64,000 nucleotides of DNA from Lentibacter sp. XHP0401. GTDB taxonomy: Bacteria > Pseudomonadota > Alphaproteobacteria > Rhodobacterales > Rhodobacteraceae. Positions within the stretch are counted from its first letter, which is position 1, and each line of letters begins with the position of its first letter. The notes under the pieces were generated by a model. It was not told the DNA's origin and did not search any database. It worked only from the letters and a program-made list of their open reading frames with translations. Shown in pieces: positions 1 through 8,640 of the stretch. The DNA is taken from the NCBI RefSeq assembly GCF_025751535.1, contig NZ_JAOWLC010000008.1:62001-126000 (forward strand), given 5' to 3'. The translations under genes and the position numbers were made by a program.

Positions 1-586
1 GCGCTATCAGTTTGCCTTCGGCAGTCTTTCCGACAACTTCACTCATCGAAATCTCGATGTGCTCGGCCAAATTAGGTTGCAGCACATTGAGAAGATCAGA
101 TCGGATGAGGACTGAGAGCTCGCTAAGAAAATCCTGCCCCACAAGTCGGTCTACATACCGAAAACCGACGCGTTCAACCAGAGGCGGCGAGATGCTGCTT
201 GCCAACGCCCCAAGGATAACGCGCATCCTTTCGAGGAAATCCTCTCTTGAAACATACTTGGCGGTTTCCAGTGCTACGAAGTCTGTGGCCAGAGATATGC
301 GCATAACCCTCTCAGGATCAAAGAATCTCCATACCGTTGTTTCGATGGCCTGATGTTGGATTTCTTTGTCGGAAACACGCAACTCTACAGACTGAACCGT
401 GTCAGCCTGGACATGAGGATATTGGGAGCGCAAGGCTTCTTGGAAATCAGCGATGTAGCTTTCATTGCTGATTTTGGAGACCTTGGAGAACCTGACTTGG
501 GCGAGGACGCGAACCAAAGGCGCATCTGCCAGCGGCACGCTTGCAGGGACCTCACCAAAAAGTGGGTCATCGGAACGCTGTGACAT
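1..586 (-). CDS. TIGR04255 family protein (N-terminal part, cut by window edge)
   Basis: Reading leftward from an ATG at 586, an open frame of about 195 codons runs off the window start. The protein has the pattern of the sporadically distributed TIGR04255 family: an early APLVRVLAQVRFSKV stretch, then VWRFFDPERVMRISLATDF, then VERVGFRYVDRL. That family has no settled biochemical function and is often met in accessory or defence regions. Two further in-frame ATGs lie just upstream (598 and 601), and the GGGAAG before ATG 586 can serve as ribosome site, so the exact start is open by up to five codons. There is no signal peptide or membrane segment. The gene is divergent from the IS110 element. 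The C-terminus is not visible. Confidence 0.75.
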   Translation of the reverse strand, partial: MSQRSDDPLFGEVPASVPLADAPLVRVLAQVRFSKVSKISNESYIADFQEALRSQYPHVQADTVQSVELRVSDKEIQHQAIETTVWRFFDPERVMRISLATDFVALETAKYVSREDFLERMRVILGALASSISPPLVERVGFRYVDRLVGQDFLSELSVLIRSDLLNVLQPNLAEHIEISMSEVVGKTAEGKLIA

Positions 587-1026
587 GTGTCTTCCCATCA
601 TTTTCACCCCCCCCTTATAGCATATGAAGTAGAGTGTGAAGTAGGATTTTCTAAGGGGGAATAGTAAAAAAGTCTTACCCCACCGTTTTTGAGGCTCGCC
701 GTTGAAGCTTTTGCAGCCAGCATGATCATCGTCAACCGCGGAGGCACACCCGTTCGTATGCCGCCCTGGATGCGTTTTAAACATCCTTCTTTACGGCCTC
801 GTCGATCTAGAGCGGGCAGTTGTAGTCGACATATGCCCGCTGGTGCTGGGCTGTGGTTGCCTAGGGTCGCAAATTTCCCTGATGGCCCAGTCATTGCAGT
901 GATCGTGAGCATAAAGGTATAGCGGTTTTGTCTGCGGCTCGTCAGTGCGAACGAACCCAGATATTACTCTCGCGGTGAGTGTCTGGGATGCTTGCTATGA
1001 CGGCAGAAAGCCGTAGCCAGTTCGAA
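587..1026. other. Intergenic stretch without a convincing gene
   Basis: About 440 bases between the TIGR04255 gene and the IS110 element. Short open frames exist on both strands but none has a ribosome site, recognisable protein pattern or consistent codon bias. A C-rich run at 607-613 and an AT-rich stretch at 650-675 may be the promoter region of the leftward gene. It is probably decayed insertion-sequence or intergenic DNA. Confidence 0.5.
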
Positions 1027-1038
1027 TGTCCGCTAATG
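1027..1038 (+). repeat. 12-bp direct repeat flanking IS110 (second copy at 2268-2279)
   Basis: TGTCCGCTAATG occurs once on each side of the IS110 transposase gene in the same orientation. It marks the probable element boundaries and the pre-insertion site. Confidence 0.7.
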
Positions 1039-1107
1039 GGATGTACCGGCTGCTTCACCCAGCAGGTTAGACTGAGCCTAGTTTCACCTGCATATAGGAG
1101 AAGTAGC

Positions 1108-2166
1108 ATGGCGAAGAATGATTTTGATGAGCTGATGTCGATTGGCGTCGATATCGGCAAAGACACGTTTCATTTGGTTGGTTTCGATCCGACTGGTCAG
1201 CGGGTCCTGCGCAAGCAGATCAAGCGGCTGGCGTTGGTCGCAACGTTTGAACAGCTACCGCGCTGTATCGTGGGAATGGAGGCTTGCCTTAGCGCCCATT
1301 TTGTTAGCCGCACCCTGCGTAAGATGGGTTTTGAGCCTCGTATCATCCCTGCGATTTACGTGAAGCCGTTCAACAAGGGACAGAAGAACGACTACAACGA
1401 TGCTGAGGCCATCGCCGAGGCTGCGCTGCGACCGAATTTGAAGGCCGTTTCCGAGAAGACTCAGGACCAGCTCGACTTACAGGCATTGCATCGCGTGCGG
1501 TCACGTCTGGTGTCGCGTCGGACGGCAACCATCAATCAGATCCGCGCCTTTCTGATAGAACAAGGGATCACGGTCCGCAAAGGCCTGCGCGCTTTGAAGA
1601 ATTCCTTTGAGACGATCCTGGAGGAGCGCAAAGACGAGATATCACGCCGGATGCGTTCGATCTTGATCGGCCTTTACGGCGACTGGATGTGGATGGATGA
1701 CCGCATCGATAAGGTCTCAAGAGAGATCGAAGAGATTAGTCGAACCGAGGAGAACTGCGTGAATGTCATGACGATCCCTGGTGTTGGCCCGATGATTTCC
1801 ACGGCGATGGTAGCGGCGGTTGGTGAGGGCGAGGCTTTTGATCGTGGGCGGGACTTTGCAGCTTGGGTCGGGTTGGTGCCCCGACAATACAGCACTGGTG
1901 GGCGAACGATCTTGGGTCGTATCTCAAAACGAGGTAGCCGATATCTGCGGATGCTGTTCGTCCAAGCGGCAAAAGTCATCATGATGCGGCCACATCGGTG
2001 GCCCGACTTTAGCTTTGGTGAGTGGTTGATAAGTGCTTCCGAACGTATGCACCGCAACAAAGCAGCTGTCGCATTGGCCAACAAGCTCGCGCGGATGGCG
2101 TGGAGCATCTTGAGACATAAAACGGCGTTTGACGCACCAAGAGACGAGGTTGCTATCGGCGTCTGA
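1108..2166 (+). CDS. IS110 family transposase
   Basis: A 352-residue recombinase of the DEDD (RuvC-like) IS110 type that moves its element using a serine in the C-terminal Tnp_20 domain and an RNA guide. The N-terminal RuvC-like part begins IGVDIGKDTFHLVGFD and continues through GMEAC and KNDYNDAEAIAEAALRP. The C-terminal Tnp_20 part is seen as MTIPGVGPMISTAMVAA and GRISKRGSRYLRMLFVQAA. The chosen ATG at 1108 follows AGGAG at 1096-1100, and an open frame reaching back to 979 has no homology, so the short start is preferred. Length is normal for the family and no stop or frameshift interrupts it, so it may be active. Confidence 0.93.
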   Translation: MAKNDFDELMSIGVDIGKDTFHLVGFDPTGQRVLRKQIKRLALVATFEQLPRCIVGMEACLSAHFVSRTLRKMGFEPRIIPAIYVKPFNKGQKNDYNDAEAIAEAALRPNLKAVSEKTQDQLDLQALHRVRSRLVSRRTATINQIRAFLIEQGITVRKGLRALKNSFETILEERKDEISRRMRSILIGLYGDWMWMDDRIDKVSREIEEISRTEENCVNVMTIPGVGPMISTAMVAAVGEGEAFDRGRDFAAWVGLVPRQYSTGGRTILGRISKRGSRYLRMLFVQAAKVIMMRPHRWPDFSFGEWLISASERMHRNKAAVALANKLARMAWSILRHKTAFDAPRDEVAIGV

Positions 2167-2420
2167 TAGACCGGCAGCAATCCAAAGGAGTTCGCGATAG
2201 ATAGCAAAGCATGGAACGGAAATACTACGCCCCCAGAGTCTGACGGCCCTTAAGGTCATAATCGACCTGTCCGCTAATGAGATCACGGCGCGTGCGTAAC
2301 CCCAACAAGGCCACGACCCGCGTGTCGATAAACAGGCCGAATACATATGAGCGACTTCCGAGAACATGCCAGAAAATCATTTGCGAACAGCAGTCGGTAC
2401 ATACACATGGGCCGAACTCG

Positions 2421-2807
2421 TTAGTGGAAATGCGTTTCCAAAAAAGTCGTTGTCTGTTGGTCGAGCATCGCTACCTTATTGTGGGCATGTCGGAACAGCA
2501 TCCGCGCTAATTCTGATACCGGTAAGCCATCCGCTATATCTCTAAAGGGTGCTATTTCTGTAAGGCCAAGCGGGCGCAGAACGCTTGCCTCTACGACGAT
2601 ATCAGCGGTCACACGTGAACCTGTATTTTCGAGGTTAATGACTCTTCCTGCTGCGGCGAGCCCTTGGCCACCTTGGCGCTCGGAGGTCCAGATGAATATC
2701 CGCTCGCCAACCAATATTTGGCTGCCGCCATACATCGTTCTTTCATCGATGCGGATATTCTGCCCAACTACCATTTCGATAGGAGCGATCTTCGCAATGA
2801 AAGCCAT
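2421..2807 (-). CDS. Small PUA/EVE-like domain protein next to BREX
   Basis: A 128-residue protein on the strand opposite to BREX. The middle reads VGERIFIWTSERQGGQGLA followed by AAGRVINLE, the kind of 'bounded, exported-loop' pattern seen in EVE/ASCH (PUA-like) domains that bind modified bases or RNA. The early MYGGSQ, later ADIVVEASVLRPLGL and a C-terminal helical tail (LARMLFRHAHNKVAML) complete the domain. I do not recognise the exact family. The start ATG is preceded by GAGGAA, which overlaps the stop of a tiny upstream frame, suggesting coupled translation. It is divergent from brxR across a short intergenic gap. Membership in the defence island is inference from position. Confidence 0.6.
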   Translation of the reverse strand: MAFIAKIAPIEMVVGQNIRIDERTMYGGSQILVGERIFIWTSERQGGQGLAAAGRVINLENTGSRVTADIVVEASVLRPLGLTEIAPFRDIADGLPVSELARMLFRHAHNKVAMLDQQTTTFLETHFH

Positions 2808-2809
2808 TT

Positions 2810-2953
2810 CTATTCCTCTATCTTCATTCCTCTCACCACGTTATCGTCCCTCAATGCGGGAAAGCAATGTGGCGTCTTGCGTTGACATTTTCGTTGACCT
2901 TTTCCGCAGTGCGAACCTGAGACCGATTTGATCTTCTCGGGATCGTATTTCAT
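2810..2953 (-). CDS. Possible 47-residue small protein
   Basis: From ATG 2953 (preceded by GCAGG) a 47-codon frame runs to a stop at 2810, two bases before the start codon of the PUA/EVE-like gene, and its end contains that gene's ribosome site. The peptide is basic, with three cysteines (HCGKGQRKC and HCF). It has no recognisable family. The arrangement suggests a coupled upstream ORF or leader, but a chance frame is possible. Confidence 0.3.
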   Translation of the reverse strand: MKYDPEKIKSVSGSHCGKGQRKCQRKTPHCFPALRDDNVVRGMKIEE

Positions 2954-2990
2954 CCTGCGCCCGCCCATGGTTCTTTTTAGTAGACCCTTC

Positions 2991-3000
2991 TGTAAATACA
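2991..3000. promoter_or_regulatory. Candidate operator/promoter of brxR (TGTA-AA-TACA)
   Basis: The 10-bp sequence TGTAAATACA has perfect 4-bp inverted arms and lies 16 bp before the brxR start codon, in the 60-bp space between the two divergent transcription units. BrxR proteins are known to bind palindromes next to their own gene and repress BREX, so this is a reasonable autoregulatory site. TAAATA within it could double as a -10 box. No good -35 box was found. Confidence 0.25.
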
Positions 3001-3015
3001 CACTACCCTAGAAAT

Positions 3016-3891
3016 ATGGCCAACCGTGATACTCAACAACCCAACAGATGGCAACGCGAGCGACGCGAGTTCATAGAGCATCGCATTTTTTGGCATGGCT
3101 CAATCGGACTGGCTGACTTGTTGGATGTCATGGAGATCAGCCGGGCTCAGGCATCGAAAGATCTGAATGGCTACATCGCCGATCATCCTGGGCATCTTTT
3201 CTATGACAAGAGCGCTCGGACCTACGTGATGGGAGAAGACTTTGAAGCGCACTACCTGTCGATTGATCCCGCTGAGTATCTGGCGGATCTCGCTGCAGTC
3301 GCTCAAGGCGCGCAGGTGCCGAAATCGGATTGGATCATCGATCACCCCAGCATTCTGACTCCGACAATTCCCGCGCGGGGGCTCGAGCCCACGACGGTGC
3401 GCAACGTATTGTTGGCGTGCGCTCAGCGACGCCAGCTGTCCATCACTTATCAATCGATGTCGTCGCCGGAGCCAACCGAGCGTGGCATTGCACCTCATGG
3501 GTTGGCCCATGACGGGTTTCGCTGGCACGCAAGGGCCTATTGTTTCAGGGACGGTGTCTTCAAGGATTTCGTTCTAAGTCGTATGCTGACCAGCAATCTA
3601 TCCGGCGCGTCCGAGATAGATCCCGCATTGGATACCGATTGGGTGGACACAATCACCCTTCAGATTGCAGCGCATCCTGCACTCTCCGATAATCAGCGGC
3701 GTGTGGTCGAACTGGATTACGGTATGATTGACGGCATAGCCGAGGTCGTCGTCCGGAAATGCCTCCTGTTTTACAACCTAAAAAGACTTGGCTTGGATAC
3801 TGATCCTGACGCGCGTCGTCCGCAGGATCAACATATTGTCCTGATCAACGCACCAGAAGTTCAATCCGCACTTGAAAGACGCGAGTCATGA
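3016..3891 (+). CDS. brxR: BrxR-type transcriptional regulator (wHTH + WYL domain)
   Basis: A 291-residue regulator at the head of the BREX operon. Residues about 15-75 form a winged helix (GLADLLDVMEISRAQASKDL is the recognition region). Residues about 125-200 form a WYL domain (QLSITYQS, then PHGLAHDGFRWHARAYC and FKDFVLSRM), with RWHARAY where many family members have WYL. A C-terminal WCX-like part ends the protein. Family members act as dimeric repressors that may sense a nucleotide or nucleic-acid ligand. The stop overlaps the brxA start by four bases (ATGA), so it is the first cistron of the defence operon. It has only a weak ribosome site upstream. Confidence 0.88.
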   Translation: MANRDTQQPNRWQRERREFIEHRIFWHGSIGLADLLDVMEISRAQASKDLNGYIADHPGHLFYDKSARTYVMGEDFEAHYLSIDPAEYLADLAAVAQGAQVPKSDWIIDHPSILTPTIPARGLEPTTVRNVLLACAQRRQLSITYQSMSSPEPTERGIAPHGLAHDGFRWHARAYCFRDGVFKDFVLSRMLTSNLSGASEIDPALDTDWVDTITLQIAAHPALSDNQRRVVELDYGMIDGIAEVVVRKCLLFYNLKRLGLDTDPDARRPQDQHIVLINAPEVQSALERRES

Positions 3892-4502
3892 GCATGAAAC
3901 GCCCGCAAGAATATCGAATGTCATTCACTACGGGAGGGCTTTTCCTGAACGAAAGCGTGGCGGTGGCGCGACTTCACGTTGACGGCGAGGCTTGGGAGCA
4001 AACAATGCTGCGCGCCATGGAACAAAGTGCGACATCGTTGCCCAAAGCTGCCTCCAATCGCCGCACCCTGCGCGAAATCACAAACCGACTTCGAACGCTG
4101 ACATCTGAAGAGCGCCATTTTCTACTGAGTGAAGCTGATCGCACAGACCAGCAGGCATTGCTTTGGTTGACGACATGTCGCGCATATCGGTTTGTCCGTG
4201 AATTTGCCCTCGAGGTCATCCGCGAGCGTCATCTGTCCTATCAGTTCGATTTGCCTTTGGAGTCTTTTGACATTCTATTTGAGGCGAAGGCGGAATGGGA
4301 TGAAAATCTGGCAAAACTCAGCACATCCACCCGCAAGAAACTACGGCAGGTCTTGTTTCGCATGATGCGTGAAGCAGGGATTATAACGAGCGAAAATCGA
4401 ATTCAAACGGCCATTCTTTCGCCGCGATTGAAAGCGATGCTTGAGGATCAAAATCCGGGAGAGCTTGCCCTCTTTCCCGGCATAGTGATGGACGGAGTAT
4501 GA
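3888..4502 (+). CDS. brxA: BREX protein BrxA (DUF1819)
   Basis: A 204-residue BrxA/DUF1819 protein, the usual first core gene of type I BREX. Family signatures visible are the opening YRMSFTTGGLFLNES, the central LLWLTTCRAYRFVREFALEVIRER and the late RQVLFRMMREAGIITSEN. BrxA is a small, mostly helical, NusB-like-fold protein that binds DNA in vitro; its exact role in phage exclusion is unknown. It overlaps brxR by four bases in front and brxB by four behind (ATGA each), so all three are probably translationally coupled. An ATG at 3888 fits the overlap; a second ATG at 3894 would remove only two residues. Confidence 0.95.
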   Translation: MSMKRPQEYRMSFTTGGLFLNESVAVARLHVDGEAWEQTMLRAMEQSATSLPKAASNRRTLREITNRLRTLTSEERHFLLSEADRTDQQALLWLTTCRAYRFVREFALEVIRERHLSYQFDLPLESFDILFEAKAEWDENLAKLSTSTRKKLRQVLFRMMREAGIITSENRIQTAILSPRLKAMLEDQNPGELALFPGIVMDGV

Positions 4503-5107
4503 GCTTGAAGCCCGAATTGAGCCGTAAAGAACGTGCTGAGCACCTCTATCGCGTCATTGCAAGCGACCGTTTTCTGAGAAAAGAGGGCCTTGGAAATGAA
4601 GTGCCGTTCTTCATCTGTCCGTTTCCCGCCGAAGAAGGCCAGTCGATCATCGATGACCGAAAAGATCTGGTATCCCGTGTTGGCCATTCCGGCGTGCGTG
4701 TGCTGGATCTGAGCCTTTACGATATTGCGCTGGAGATCCTTGAAGAGCGTGACATTCTCGAACAGGTTTTAGAAATCGAAGCCGACAGCGAAAAATCCGA
4801 AATCAAGGAACTGCTTCAGGGCGTGCTTGACCCTGAATCCCATCTGATCCCCAAGATCGGCACCGCGATTGAGGCACAGCCACACGATGTGATTTTTCTG
4901 TCCGGCGTCGGAGAGGTCTACCCGTTCATCCGCTCCCACAACGTCTTGAACAATCTTCAAAGCACCGCAAAGGTCGCTCCGACAGTGCTGTTCTTTCCGG
5001 GAAACTACACACACGCATTGGCTACGGGCGCGTCATTAGATCTATTTGGTCTGCTTCATGACGACAAATACTACCGAGCCTTCAACATCCTGAATTACGA
5101 GGTCTGA
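4499..5107 (+). CDS. brxB: BREX protein BrxB (DUF1788)
   Basis: A 202-residue BrxB/DUF1788 protein, of normal family length. The typical features are the N-terminal HLYRVIASDRFLRKEGLGNE, PFFICPFPAEEG, and a C-terminal AKVAPTVLFFPGNYTH followed by FGLLHDDKYYRAFNI. BrxB is essential in studied type I systems and associates with PglZ and BrxC; the biochemical activity is unknown. It overlaps brxA by four bases and is followed four bases later by brxC. Confidence 0.95.
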   Translation: MSLKPELSRKERAEHLYRVIASDRFLRKEGLGNEVPFFICPFPAEEGQSIIDDRKDLVSRVGHSGVRVLDLSLYDIALEILEERDILEQVLEIEADSEKSEIKELLQGVLDPESHLIPKIGTAIEAQPHDVIFLSGVGEVYPFIRSHNVLNNLQSTAKVAPTVLFFPGNYTHALATGASLDLFGLLHDDKYYRAFNILNYEV

Positions 5108-5111
5108 ACTG

Positions 5112-8100
5112 ATGGCCCAGTTGCTAAAAGATATTTTCGAAAAACCGGTCGACCGCGCCATCGATGGCGTTATCAAAGCTGACGACGAGGCGAGCCTCCG
5201 GGTTGAATTGGACGAATACGTCATAACGGGTGAAATTGGTCAGAAGCTCGGGCAGTTTCTGGATGCATACAACAATTACGATAAATCGAATGGGGTCTGG
5301 ATTTCAGGCTTTTTCGGGTCGGGTAAATCCCACCTGTTGAAAATGCTTGCCCTGTTGCTCGAAGATCGTGACGTCGGCGGAGTGTCAGCCCACAAGATCT
5401 TTGCCGGCAAGCTGAAAGATGATCCGATGCTGAAGGGCGCGCTGGACAAGGCCGTCTCGATCCCCTCGAAATCTATCCTGTTCAACATCGACCAGAAAGC
5501 CGATGTCATCTCGAAATCGGATGTGGATGCGCTACTCTCGGTTTTCCAGAAAGTGTTCGACGAGTCCTGTGGTTTCTACGGCAAACAACCCCACATCGCC
5601 CAATTCGAACGGGACCTTCACCAGCGCGGGCAATTCGACGCCTTTCGTGCGGCTTTCCATAAGGCGGCCGGCAAGCCTTGGGAGCACGGCCGCGAACAGG
5701 CGCTTCTGGAGGCGCGCAACGTCGCAACGGCCTTTGCGGCAGCGACAGGCGGTGATCCGACGGACGCCAAGGATATTCTCACGCAATATCGCAAGGACAC
5801 CCGAGTCTCGATCGAGGATTTTGCGGACACGGTCAAAGCCTGGATCGATGAACAGCCAAAGGGCTTCCGGTTGAATTTCTTTGTCGATGAGGTCGGCCAG
5901 TATATCGCTGACAACGTCAAGCTGATGACGAACCTTCAGACGATAGCCGAGTCTCTGAATACCCGCTGCAAGGGACAGGCCTGGCTCATCGTAACGTCCC
6001 AGCAGGACATGGAAGCCATCGTTGGTGACACAAAAGCGTTCCAGAGCCAGGACTTCTCAAAAATCATGGCCCGGTTCTCCATCCGGATGCCGCTGGACTC
6101 GCAGAACGTCGCCGAAGTGATTCAGAAACGCTTGCTTGCAAAGACGCCAGAAGCAGAGGTCACTCTGGGCAATCTGCATGACCACGAGGAAAACAACCTC
6201 AAGACACTGTTCGATTTTGCGGACGGGTCGATCAAGTTGAAGAATTACACGGATCGCGACCACTTCGTCTCCAGTTACCCGTTTCCGCCATACCAGTTCA
6301 CTCTGTTCCAAATGGCGATCCGGTCCCTGTCCCAGCACAACGCCTTTGAAGGCAAGCACAGCTCTGTGGGCGAACGCTCGATGCTCGGCGTTTTCCAGGA
6401 AGTCTCAAAAAAGCTTATGGACCAGCCGGTTGGCGGACTGGGCACGTTTGACCTGATGTTTGAGGGAATCCGAACAGCCCTGAAATCGAATGTCCAGCAG
6501 TCCATCCATCTGGCTGAACGTCAGATCCAGGATCTGGATGACTTCGCCGTCCGGGTTCTGAAGGCCCTCTTCCTGGTGAAATACGTCAAGGGTTTCAAAC
6601 CTTCGGTGCGCAACATCTCAATCCTGCTGCTCTCGGAACTGGATGCAGATCAGACAGTGCAGCGGCGCAAGATCGAGGAGGCGCTCAGTCTGCTGGAACG
6701 CAACACGCTGATCCAGCGCAATGGTGAGGTTTACGAATTCCTTACCGATGAGGAAAAAGACGTCGAAGCAGAGATCAAGGCGCTCGATATCGATCCGTCC
6801 GAGCTCTCCAAAGAGCTTGAGACCCTTGCTTTCGACACCATCCTTCGGCACCGCAAACTGAAGCACGCGGCAACGAACAACGAATACGCCTTCACCCGAA
6901 AACTCGATGATCACGCCCTCGGGCGCGAGCACGAGTTGGCCATCAACATCATCTCGCCGGTCAGCGAAGACGCCGACAGCCCGGAAGCCGTGCGGATGAA
7001 AACCATGTCCCGCGAGGAACTGGCGGTCACCTTGAAGGCGGATGCGAATTTTGTCCGCGACCTGATCCTTTACAAACAGACAGATAAGTTCATTCGCCAA
7101 TCGCGCACAGGGTCACCGCAACCCGGTCGCGACCGCATCATTGCCGAGAAGGGCGAACAAAACGGCCGCCGTGCCAAGGATCTTGAGTTGCGTCTCCGGC
7201 GCCTGATGGGCGAAGCACGCCTGTTCGTGCGTGGCGATGAACTCGACATCGGGGGCGAAGATGCGCAGGACCGCATCATCAAAGCGTTCCAGACCCTCGT
7301 CGACAAGGTTTACACCAACCTGCCCATGCTGCGCGGTGTCAGCTACTCAGAAGCGGACATCAACAAATCGGTTCAGCCGGACAGCAGCTTGTTCGGCACA
7401 GGCGGCGCCGGTCTCAGTGAGGCCGAACAGGATGTGCTCAGCTTCATCAATGGTCAGGCTCGCAATGGTGTGAAGGTCTCGGTCAAATACCTAATAGAGA
7501 AGTTTACGACAAAGTCCTACGGCTGGCCGACAACCGCCGTGTTGTGCATTGCCGGCAGCCTCTCTGCCAAGGGCAAGATCGAAGCCCGTGTCGATAGCAC
7601 CCCGACCGAAGGGCACGATCTTGCCAAGGCGCTCAACAACAGCCATGCCTTGCCCAACATCCTGCTGACCCCCCAGCAGGAATTCTCTGCCGCCGAAATC
7701 CGCCGGTCGAAAGAGCTCTACCAAGAGCTTTTCTCGCGCCCGGCCTCAGGCGGTGATGCCCGCAGCCTCGGGGCGGAGTGGCTGGAAAGCTTGGGTGAGC
7801 TTGAGGCGGAGGTCGATGACCTGACCCGACAGGCGCGTGACTATCCGTTCCTTGCAGCGCTGGAGCCTTTCCGTGATCAGCTGCGCGGCATGAAGGCCAA
7901 ACCGGCACCTTGGTTCATCACCGACGCCCCGCTGCACGAGGATGAGCTGCTGAACCCCAAGGAAGACATACTCGACAAGATAAAATCCTTCATGGGCGGC
8001 GCGCAGCGCGCGATCTATGACGAGGCGCGGAAGTCTCTCGCGCAGAGCCAGGCCAACATCGACTATGTCGACCCCGAGGCGGGGCGACAGATCCGCGACA

Positions 8101-8639
8101 CGCTGGCCGATCCGGCTTGCCACACGGGCAATGCAATCCAAGATCTGAAATCTTCGATCTACGCGTTGAAAGATAAGGTCGAGCTGAAGGTAGTGGAAGA
8201 ACGCAAGGCCGTCCTCGCTGCAATTGATGAGGTGGCGGACAAGGTCGCGCAGATGGCGGATTTCCAAGACCTTGATGCTGACAAGCAGGCGCAGATCACC
8301 AACTGCCTCGACAGCCAGAAATCCGGTCTCGACAACATTACCCTGATCCCTCTGCTTCAAAACAAGGCTAACAGCGCGCGCACGCAGTTGCTGGCCGAGA
8401 TCATCAACAAGGTGGATCACCTTGCCCGTCCTGCCCCATCGCTAGCCGATAAAAATCCCGGCTGGAATGAAGCGCCGGGTGCGGCTCCGATGGAGCCAAC
8501 GACGGTTCTTGCTTCCCAGTTGAAAGTCACGTCGTCCAAGACCGTCTTGCTGAACGAAGGCGACGTCTCCGATTACCTCGATGAATACAAAAAGACCCTG
8601 CTGGAGCAGATCCACGCGGGCAAGAAAGTGATTGTCTGA
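5112..8639 (+). CDS. brxC: BREX large P-loop ATPase BrxC
   Basis: A 1,175-residue AAA-like ATPase of the BrxC/PglY family. The Walker A motif GFFGSGKSH is at residues 66-74, and a Walker B-like LNFFVDEVGQYI is at about residues 254-266. A long helical C-terminal half contains coiled-coil-rich stretches and ends in a conserved SDYLDEYKKTLLEQI helix. BrxC is a DNA/nucleotide-dependent scaffold that joins BrxB, PglX and PglZ in the methylation and defence complex. Length is typical for type I. No interruption is seen, and codon use matches a GC-rich host. The gene ends one base before the preferred pglX start. Confidence 0.95.
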   Translation: MAQLLKDIFEKPVDRAIDGVIKADDEASLRVELDEYVITGEIGQKLGQFLDAYNNYDKSNGVWISGFFGSGKSHLLKMLALLLEDRDVGGVSAHKIFAGKLKDDPMLKGALDKAVSIPSKSILFNIDQKADVISKSDVDALLSVFQKVFDESCGFYGKQPHIAQFERDLHQRGQFDAFRAAFHKAAGKPWEHGREQALLEARNVATAFAAATGGDPTDAKDILTQYRKDTRVSIEDFADTVKAWIDEQPKGFRLNFFVDEVGQYIADNVKLMTNLQTIAESLNTRCKGQAWLIVTSQQDMEAIVGDTKAFQSQDFSKIMARFSIRMPLDSQNVAEVIQKRLLAKTPEAEVTLGNLHDHEENNLKTLFDFADGSIKLKNYTDRDHFVSSYPFPPYQFTLFQMAIRSLSQHNAFEGKHSSVGERSMLGVFQEVSKKLMDQPVGGLGTFDLMFEGIRTALKSNVQQSIHLAERQIQDLDDFAVRVLKALFLVKYVKGFKPSVRNISILLLSELDADQTVQRRKIEEALSLLERNTLIQRNGEVYEFLTDEEKDVEAEIKALDIDPSELSKELETLAFDTILRHRKLKHAATNNEYAFTRKLDDHALGREHELAINIISPVSEDADSPEAVRMKTMSREELAVTLKADANFVRDLILYKQTDKFIRQSRTGSPQPGRDRIIAEKGEQNGRRAKDLELRLRRLMGEARLFVRGDELDIGGEDAQDRIIKAFQTLVDKVYTNLPMLRGVSYSEADINKSVQPDSSLFGTGGAGLSEAEQDVLSFINGQARNGVKVSVKYLIEKFTTKSYGWPTTAVLCIAGSLSAKGKIEARVDSTPTEGHDLAKALNNSHALPNILLTPQQEFSAAEIRRSKELYQELFSRPASGGDARSLGAEWLESLGELEAEVDDLTRQARDYPFLAALEPFRDQLRGMKAKPAPWFITDAPLHEDELLNPKEDILDKIKSFMGGAQRAIYDEARKSLAQSQANIDYVDPEAGRQIRDTLADPACHTGNAIQDLKSSIYALKDKVELKVVEERKAVLAAIDEVADKVAQMADFQDLDADKQAQITNCLDSQKSGLDNITLIPLLQNKANSARTQLLAEIINKVDHLARPAPSLADKNPGWNEAPGAAPMEPTTVLASQLKVTSSKTVLLNEGDVSDYLDEYKKTLLEQIHAGKKVIV

Positions 8640-8640
8640 C

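Larger units (their letters stand above)
1027..2279 (+). mobile_element. IS110 family insertion sequence, apparently complete
   Basis: A single intact transposase gene is bracketed by a 12-bp direct repeat, TGTCCGCTAATG, at 1027-1038 and 2268-2279. The non-coding parts are about 70 bp on the left and about 100 bp on the right of the gene. IS110 elements lack classical terminal inverted repeats and recombine through short shared core sequences, so the repeat is either a duplicated target/core or part of the element ends. The reading frame upstream of the left repeat continues in phase after the right repeat, which fits insertion at this site. IS110 elements carry a bridge RNA in a non-coding end; the right flank 2167-2267 is the longer candidate here, but I cannot fold it. 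Confidence 0.7.

Noticed and set aside
604-912. 102-codon leftward frame in the first intergenic region
   Set aside because: No ribosome site, homology or codon bias.
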